This document shows, one piece after another, positions 57,565 through 64,000 of a DNA stretch of 64,000 nucleotides. Position 1 is the first letter of the stretch. Each line of letters begins with the position of its first letter. A model generated the notes under the pieces. It saw only the letters and a list, made by a program, of their open reading frames with translations, was not told where the DNA came from and searched no databases. The translations under genes were made by a program, and so were the position numbers. The stretch spans positions 3,596,001-3,660,000 of the forward strand of contig NC_085849.1 of assembly GCF_020906515.1 (NCBI RefSeq), read 5' to 3'. The DNA comes from Vanrija pseudolonga (taxonomy: Eukaryota; Basidiomycota; Tremellomycetes; Trichosporonales; Trichosporonaceae).

Positions 57565-59224
57565 CTACTGCGTCATATCCCTCACGCCAGCCTCGCTGAA
57601 GCTGAGCATGCCGCCCTCCTGGAGGAGCTCGACGACCTCCTCAGCATCGGCAACCTTCATCTTGCCGAGGATCTTGTTGACCTCGTCGAGGCTCTCGGTC
57701 TTGAGCGCGGCCTGGAGCGCGGGGCTGAAGCCCTGGAAGATCTCCCACTTGCGCTCGAGGAACGCGCGCACCTGGTCCATGTCGAGCTGGTCGGCGCCCT
57801 CACCCTCGATGCGCAGCTCGGCGGGGGGCGGGCCGTCGGGGATGTTGAAGCCGATCTTGACGGACGGGTCCTCGGCCACGAGCTGGATCTGCTCGCGCTC
57901 CTCGGCCGCCTCACTCTCGGCCGCCAGCTCCTTGGAGCGGCGCTCCACGTGTCCGTAGGTACGAGCAAAGTCGTCCTTGAACATGTCGATGGACTTGGGG
58001 TTCTTGGAGATCATCCTGCGGGGTTAGTGCTGGGCGACTGGGAAATTTTAGCAGCACTCACCTCTGGAAGAAGAGCCCGACACCGTCGCGGCCCAGCTCG
58101 CGGCAGTAGTTGATGAGCATCGACTGGTGCACGCAGCGCTTGGCGAGCGCCTTGTCGCCACGGCGCTCGGCCTCGAACGCCTCGAGCAGGATCGCGTCGT
58201 GCTGCTTCTCCGAGAGCACCGACGAGTCCTTCTTGATAAACTCGTACGACTTCTCAAAGTCGCCCATAGGGATGTTGACGAAGGCGCGGGCAGCGGGCGT
58301 GAGAGCCGCGACGTCACCGTCCTCGTCGTCGCCATCGTCCTCGGCCTCGTCCTTGGCAGCCTTGCTAGCAGCTTCAGGGTTGAGCACCTCGATCGTCTGC
58401 TCCGTCTTGCTCTTGGTGGACGACGAGGGCGCGGCAGGCTTCTTCTTGTCGTCCAGGGGGCTGGGCACGGCCTTGTTGACGCTGCTCATCGAGAAGCCTT
58501 CGTGGATGCCCTCGCTAGTAATCTTCTTGGAGGCCTCAGCCTCCTCGTGCTTGATCTCCTTCTTGACCTCGACGTCGCGGCGGTCAAGCTCGTCAAGGTG
58601 CCAGTTGAGACGCTCGGTAAGCGCCTGGGCCAGGAGCTCCTTCTTGGACTCAGGGATGTTGGCCTCGTTGGCCCATGCCGGCTCGCCCGTCTTCTCGTCG
58701 ACCTTCTTGCCGTCCTTGACGACGGCACCGTTCACAACCTTGGCGTCTCCGTCGACAAGCCAAGCCGCCTCGCGCCACAGGTCGCCAAGGAGCTGGCCGA
58801 GCATCATGTCGTAACTAGGTTGATTCGGCGCGTTGGTCGCCGGCTTCTCAGGCGACGGGTTCTCCTTGATACGACGCTGCACGGCACGGTAGTGGTCCAC
58901 CCCCTTGTCGGCGATACCCGTGACGATCGCCTTGATACGAGGGCGGAGCTCGGCGTTGAGTTCGAGCTCAGACTTGAGCTTGGCGATGAGGAGGCGCCTC
59001 TGCTCGCGCTTCTCGTGGATGTCGCGCTGCTTCCACCTGACCATGGACGCCTTATCGACATTAGGGTGCTCTTCTATATCGCTATCATCGCTTAACTGTT
59101 GAAGGACGAGGAGGAGGAGGAGGAGGAGCAAAAGGAGCAAGAGGGCAGGAGATCAGCGACGTTCCCCGGGGGTTGTGGCACTGCCTACCTCGAGATTGTC
59201 CCATTTCGAGTAGTTGAGAGGCAT
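57565..59224 (-). CDS. CDC37: Hsp90 co-chaperone CDC37
   Basis: Cytosolic co-chaperone that loads protein kinases onto Hsp90, including MAPK-cascade kinases such as STE11. The first exon (59224-59189) encodes MPLNYSKWDNLE. After a 93-nt intron (59188-59096) the frame continues LSDDSDIEEHPNVDKAS, carrying the conserved CK2-type serine at residue 14. The kinase-binding N-terminal coiled coil follows (HEKREQRRLLIAKLKSELEL), then the Hsp90-binding middle domain (EKQHDAILLEAFEAERRGDK, LINYCRELGRDGVGLFFQR) and the C-terminal domain (GPPPAELRIEGEGADQLD). It ends GVRDMTQ with TAG at 57565-57567. Third codon positions are almost all G or C. Assignment is firm. Confidence 0.95.
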
Positions 59225-59561
59225 TCTAGGCGTAATGTTGGGCGTATTGTATACCGTTTCGTCTGCCTGAGTTGTCCAGAGGTCGTTGTTCAAACAGAGT
59301 TGATAGTTGATAGCGAACAGAGCGTTGAGATGGTCGATGATGTTGTTGGAAGATGCTGGTGTTGCAGCTGGTTGTGATGTCAGAGGTCACGTGTTCGTCC
59401 AAATCATTTACGTAATCATTCGGTAGGCGTCATCAGTCAGGGCCTCTCTCGTCGTCACCGGCGGGTGCACAGCAGTCATCGCGACTCCCTTGTCGAGGCG
59501 ACGCATTGTCACCTCTCCTCCTTCACTCCCTCCTCCTCTTCACACCTCACCGCATCAAACA
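59225..59561. promoter_or_regulatory. Divergent promoter CDC37 / ABP1 with CACGTG + TTACGTAA
   Basis: CACGTG at 59388-59393 and TTACGTAA at 59408-59415, 14 bp apart, in a 337-bp divergent region. A C/T-rich leader precedes ABP1. Confidence 0.55.
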
Positions 59562-61911
59562 ATGTCGGTATCCTTCACGGCGCCCGACCTCCAACCTACC
59601 TACCAGGCCCTGGTAGACGGCACGGCAGACTACGACTGGGCCCTCTTCAACCAGGCGGGCAACGAGCTCAAGGTCCAGGCGACTGGCAACGGGCTCGACG
59701 ACCTGTCGGAGGAGTTCCTCGACGGACGGTGCGTTGGGCCCTAGCCATCTCACAACACTAACATTCCACAGCATCCAGTATGCGTTCGCGCGTGTCAAGG
59801 ACCCCTCTGTGCGTGGATGCGTCGTCGCCATGCTCATAGCTAACCGCCCCAGCGCTCGCTCGACCGCAGCGTTCTCATCGCGTGGTGCGGCGAAGGCGTC
59901 CCCGAGTCTCGCAAGGGCCTGTTCCGTGAGATCTGAACTGTCGACACAGCTAACAGCAGACACCAACCTCTCGCAGGTCCAGACCAAGTTCCTCAAGGGC
60001 GCCCACCTCGTCATCCAGGCTCGCTCGGACGTGAGTGACGAGCTCCAACAACCACTAACCCGTAGCTCGACGTAACCCCCGAGCACATTGCCAAGCGCAT
60101 CCAGGAGTCGTCGGGATCCAAGTACTCTTCTGGCTCGACGGTGCCCGTCGCCAACCGTGCGCCAGCGGTCGCCAAGCCGGCCGTACCGTCGTACCGCCCC
60201 AGCCAAGGCCTTGGTGGATCGCAGGGAAGGGTGAGTGATATGGTGGAGCACGGATGGAGCCGTTTCTAACGCTGCTAGCCCACACCAGCGGCCCCGCCCC
60301 CCGTGTCGACCTTCTCGCGCCCAACCCCCGCTGCGTCGGCGCCGCCCCCGCCGCCGGCCGCAACGCGCCCCACCCCGCCTCCGCCTGCTCCTGCTCCGGC
60401 GCCGGCTCCAGTGGTCGCTGCGCCGCCGCCTGCGCCCCCTCGCCCCGTCGTCTCAGCCGCGACGCCCACGCCCGCGCCGGCCGCAGACTCCTCCAAGCCC
60501 GCGTACGAGGACCGCATTGCGCCCGTCGGCACAAACTATGAGCCTGTCAAGCTTGCTGCGCCTGGCAAGCTGGCTAACCGCTGGAACCCCGCCGGCAGCC
60601 GCGCCGACGACGACGAGGCCGATGCCGCCCCCGCCGTCAGCATCAAGGACCGCATGGCTGCTTTCAACACCCCGGCACAGACTGCCTCGGTGCCCCAGCC
60701 TAGCGGCAAGAAGCTGACCTGGGCCGAGCGCCAGGCCGCGGCCAAGAAGCAGGCGGAAGAGGAGGAGGCTGCGAGCGCTGCCGCCTCTGCAGCAGGTGGG
60801 TGTTGCATTTCGCCAGGAGTTCTAACCCATCTCAGTTACTGCCAACAGGGGCTCGTTCTCGCGCCCATCGTTTGGCTCTGCCGCCACGCGACCTGCCGTC
60901 CCTCCCCCCGCTCCGGCGCCGGCTTTCACACCACCTGTCGCCGTCTCGGCTCCTCCGCCTCCCCCGCCTCCCCCTGCGGCACCCTCGCCTCCCCCGGCTG
61001 CGTCTCGTGCCATCCCCCCTCGTCCTGCCGACTCGGACGATGAGAAGGAAGACGACGACAACTGGGACGCGCCGGCTCCTCCTCCCCCTGCTCCCTTCAG
61101 GCCACCTGTTGCTGAGCGCGAGGAGGAGCCCGAGCCGGAGGCTGCCCCGCCCCCGCCTCCTCCGCCTCCTCCTCCCCCACCACCTCCCCCTCCTCCCCCC
61201 GCTGCCGACCCGGTCAGCGAGCTCACACGCCTCAAGGAGGACCTCACGCTCCACGACGCGCCGGCCGCTCCTCCTCCCCCGCCCATCCCCTCGGCCTCTC
61301 GCCCAGTCGTCGCGGCTGCCGAACCCGTGCCACCCCCTCCTCCTCCCCCTCCTCCCCCGCCTCCTCCCGCCGCTGCCGCACCAGCCGGCAAGGTCGCGCG
61401 TGCTGTGTACGACTACGAGGCCGCCGAGGAGAACGAGGTTGGGTTCGTCGAGGGCGAGCTCCTCACCAACATTGAGGAGGTGGACGAGGGATGGTGGTCG
61501 GGCACCAATGCCGCGGGCCACTCTGGTCTCTTCCCCTCCAACTATGTCGAGCTCGAGGAGGGCGGTGCCTACGAGGCACCCCAGCACCACTACGAGCCCG
61601 TGCATGAGCCCGAGCCAGAGCCCGAGCCAGAGCCAGAAGCGGCGCCGCCTCCTCCCCCACCTCCTCCCCCTCCCCCTCCCCCGCCTCCTCCCGCTGCGGC
61701 CGCACCCGTTGCCGAGGACCTGGGCGAGGTCATGGTTGCGGCGTACGACTACGACGCGGCAGAGGACAACGAGCTGTCGTTCCGCGAGGGCGACAAGATT
61801 ACCCACATTGAGCGTGTCGACGCCGACTGGTGGCAGGGTGTGGTTAACGGCGCCGAGGGCCTCTTCCCCGCCGCCTATGTCGTGACCGAGGAGGAGTTTG
61901 CGGCTCTTTAA
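59562..61911 (+). CDS. ABP1: Actin-binding protein ABP1 (drebrin-like)
   Basis: Cortical actin-patch protein that links F-actin to endocytic factors. The N-terminal ADF-H domain starts MSVSFTAPDLQPTYQAL. It continues through YDWALFNQAGNELKVQATG, a spliced RSLDRSVLIAWCGEGVPES and FHTNLSQVQTKFLKGAHLVI. A central Pro/Ala-rich region has repeated WAER-type and charged blocks. Two SH3 domains follow, ARAVYDYEAAEENEVGF and VAAYDYDAAEDNELSF, each preceded by a long polyproline run. Yeast ABP1 has one SH3, so the tandem pair is a basidiomycete-type form. TAA lies at 61909-61911. The GC-rich polyproline coding makes long false frames on both strands. Assignment is firm. Confidence 0.93.
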
Positions 61912-62112
61912 ACGTATCCTGACGAGTCAAAATCCTGTAGACATGAGTGAATATGAAATGAGCGTGCGGATCTGCTCGTTGGGAGGCATGGTCAGTTGAC
62001 TCTGCTGCTATCGAGTTACGTCACATAGTGCATGGATGGGCACAGGAGACAAGATGCAGCGGGAACACCGCGACTTGATGAGGGCGCCTGTTGCTACAGA
62101 TAAAGTGGCTGG
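61912..62112. other. Convergent 3' region ABP1 / NST1
   Basis: 201 bases between convergent stop codons. Nothing else is visible. Confidence 0.5.
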
Positions 62113-64000
62113 CTACTGATGCTGCTGGTGTGGTCCGCCTGACCCACCAAACAGCCCAGGCGGGTACTGGCTGTAACCCTGCCCGCCGCCGGGGGCACCA
62201 AAGCTCGGCTGTCGGCGTCCAGGTGTCCCAGACAGCGGAGGGAGGGCCTCGCCGCCGAGAGGGGGTACGCCGCCGGCACCAAGGCCAAAGTCGGGCAGGC
62301 CGGGGGCTCCGATCTGCCCAGGCTGAGGAGGAGGTGCGCCAAAGCCGGCGCCGGGCCGAGACCACGGCGACGCGGCTGGGCCGTCCATACCCCAGATGCT
62401 TGGGGGAGCAGCGCTCCACCGTCCAGCTCCGGGTGCGGGGGGCGGTGGAATCTTGCCCCACGACGCGCCTGGAGCAGCGGGGATGCCGGGAGGAGGCGCG
62501 CGGCGGGCGGCAGGTTGAACAATCTCGTCGTCGTCGCCGAGCGCCGCTGAGCCGAACACCTGGTCGGGCTGGGCAGGCGAGGGCGAGCGAAGAGCCGAGG
62601 AGCCAGCAGACCCGCTCGACTGCGCGGGGCCACCGACGCTCTGGTCAAAGGTCGGGCGGCGTCCGATAGGCGCAATGGGGTCGAGCTGGCTCTGGTGGAA
62701 GGCATCGGGTTCGAGGCCATCACCATACAGAGATGGAGGTTGCGAGGCGACGCGCTGGCCGATCGGCGCGGGTCCACCGGGGGCGCGGAACGGATCGTCG
62801 GCAGACGACACTCTGTTGGGCATGGTGCCCTTGGCGCCGGGGTAGCCGACACCAAGAGAGGGTCCGGCGAGGTCGAAACCGCCGTCAGGTCCACCAGGGG
62901 CACCGAAGCCACGCGATCCAGCGTTGGGCGAGGTCGTGAGCGAACCGGGAGGCAGAAGGCCCTGGCCGTTCGGAGTGGGAGCCGCAAAGACGGGCGACTG
63001 CGAAGGGAAGGGAGGGCGTCCGTACGTCTGCACAAAGGGCGTGCCAGAGGGGCCTCCAGCAGAGCGGGCGCCATACGCCATGGCAGGTACCGGCTGCGTG
63101 TAGAAGGGCTGCGGAGTCTTGGGCGGAGGGCGAACGAGAGCCGGACGGGAACTCGAGGGCGTAGGGGGAGACGGGTGGAGAGCGGGCGTCGTCGAGGTAG
63201 GTGTCGGGCCGTTGCGAGGAGGAGGGGGAGCCGTAGTCGCAGACTTGCCGCGCATGGCAGCAGGACCCGTCGGAGGACGCGCAGCAGCCGCAGCCTTGTC
63301 AGCAGCAGCCTTGTCAGCCGCAGCCTTGTCGGCGGCAGCCTTCTCCCGAGCGGCTTGCTGAGCAGCAATAATCTTCTTCTGCTCAACAGCATCACGCTCG
63401 CGACGAGCGGCCTCGTCACGACGCTGCTTCTCCTGGCGCTCTTCCTCGAGCTTGGCGGCGCGCTCCTTGTCGGCCTTGTCACGGGCTTCCTTGGCTGCAC
63501 GCTCCTTCTCGGCCTTCTCCTTGGCGATTCGCTCCTTTTCCTCCTTGTCGCGGCGTTCCTTCTCCTTGGCTTCGCGCTCGCGGGCCTCGCGCTCCTTCTT
63601 GATCTTGTCCTCACGCTCGCGCTTCTTGCGTGCGGCCTCCTCTTCACGAGCGCGCTCCTCGTCTTGACGCCTCCGGCGCTCAGCCTCCTTGCGTGCGGCC
63701 TCTTCCTGGGCAGCGCGCTTGACGGCTTCACGACGGGCTCGCTCCTCCTCTTGCTTCCGGAGGCGCTCCTTGGCTTCCTCTTCGTGCTTGAGCTTTGCCA
63801 ATCGTTGCTCCTCGGCAAGGGCGGCCTCGCGAGTGGCCTTCTCCTCGTCCTGGCGCTGCTTCTGGAGCCTGCAAACGTCAGCAAAGAGCTGTTGTGAATG
63901 GCTAACCTCTTCTTGTCCTTCTTCCTCTGGGCTTCCTTTGCCTTCTTCTCCTCCTTGGCGCGCTTGCCCTCCTCCTCCATCTCAAGCTCGCGGAGCAGCT
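62113..64000 (-). CDS. NST1: Stress response protein NST1, C-terminal part (cut by window edge)
   Basis: The 3' part of a NST1-family gene, named in yeast for an effect on salt tolerance. The reading frame enters from beyond base 64000. One intron (about 63868-63906) lies in the charged coiled-coil region. The visible part is a long Lys/Glu/Arg helix (EEEAKERLRKQEEERARREA and so on), a short AAADK tandem repeat (about 63280-63345), then a Pro/Gly-rich low-complexity tail ending GGSGGPHQQHQ with TAG at 62113-62115. The charged helix plus Pro/Gly tail fits NST1, but low complexity makes the assignment weaker than for its neighbours. The long frames on both strands inside it are shadows caused by GC-ending codons. 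Confidence 0.75.

Noticed and set aside
58127-59095. 322-codon plus-strand frame opposite CDC37
   Set aside because: CDC37 on the minus strand is unmistakable; the plus-strand frame is its antisense shadow.
60832-61806. Arg/Gly-rich minus-strand frames opposite ABP1
   Set aside because: They are antisense of the polyproline coding region of ABP1.
62094-63980. Long second minus-strand frame and a 400-codon plus-strand frame over NST1
   Set aside because: They are shadows of the NST1 frame. GC-ending codons remove stop codons from the other frames, and the translations are Arg/Leu-rich with no family.
1-64000. Homeodomain genes (SXI1/SXI2), STE12, transposons, CRISPR arrays
   Set aside because: I looked for homeodomain WF-N-R motifs, a STE-domain, transposase or reverse transcriptase motifs and regularly spaced repeats, and found none in the window.

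Overview
This is nuclear DNA from a basidiomycete yeast or filamentous fungus of the Tremellomycetes, and I infer most likely the Trichosporonales. The genes are split by many short introns (often 35-90 nt, GT...CTRAC...AG). They encode eukaryotic housekeeping proteins of fungal type, and the gene content overlaps the Cryptococcus mating-type (MAT) locus. I support 22 protein genes visible by homology, one further very short gene encoding a lipopeptide pheromone precursor, and one intronic H/ACA snoRNA. No tRNA, rRNA, transposon or CRISPR array was recognised.

Layout. 0.6-7.9 kb: RPN6 (proteasome lid), ATG7 (autophagy E1) and NDC80 (kinetochore), all on +. 9.4-25.7 kb: MYO2 (class V myosin, +), TSR1 (40S biogenesis, +), STE11 (MAPKKK, -) and IKS1 (kinase, -). 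26.1-36.6 kb: VPS26 (retromer), a Munc13/Ync13-like protein and STE20 (PH-CRIB PAK kinase), all on +. 36.9-43.5 kb: STE3 (pheromone receptor, -), REI1 (-), DBP10 (+) and the pheromone gene (-). 45.3-64 kb: a large RA-PH protein (-), a small Myb/SANT-like protein (-), MDM12 (+), NOG2 with an intronic snR191-like snoRNA (-), NUO9.5 (complex I, +), CDC37 (-), ABP1 (+) and NST1 (-, cut by the window edge).

How the genes work together. STE3, the pheromone gene, STE20, STE11, MYO2 and IKS1 together are a pheromone/receptor (P/R) mating-type region. The receptor and pheromone give mate recognition, and the PAK and MAPKKK belong to the pheromone-response cascade. MYO2 and IKS1 are known MAT passengers in Cryptococcus. 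STE12 and the homeodomain genes (SXI1/SXI2) are not in this window. TSR1, REI1, DBP10, NOG2 and the snoRNA form a scattered ribosome-biogenesis set.

Base and codon use change across the window. Genes left of about 43 kb have mixed third codon positions, while genes right of about 45 kb end almost all codons in G or C. I read this as a possible edge of a recombination-suppressed MAT region, lying in the gene-poor, repeat-bearing 43-45 kb interval. A recurring promoter module, CACGTG next to TTACGTAA or TTACATAA, appears in five intergenic regions.
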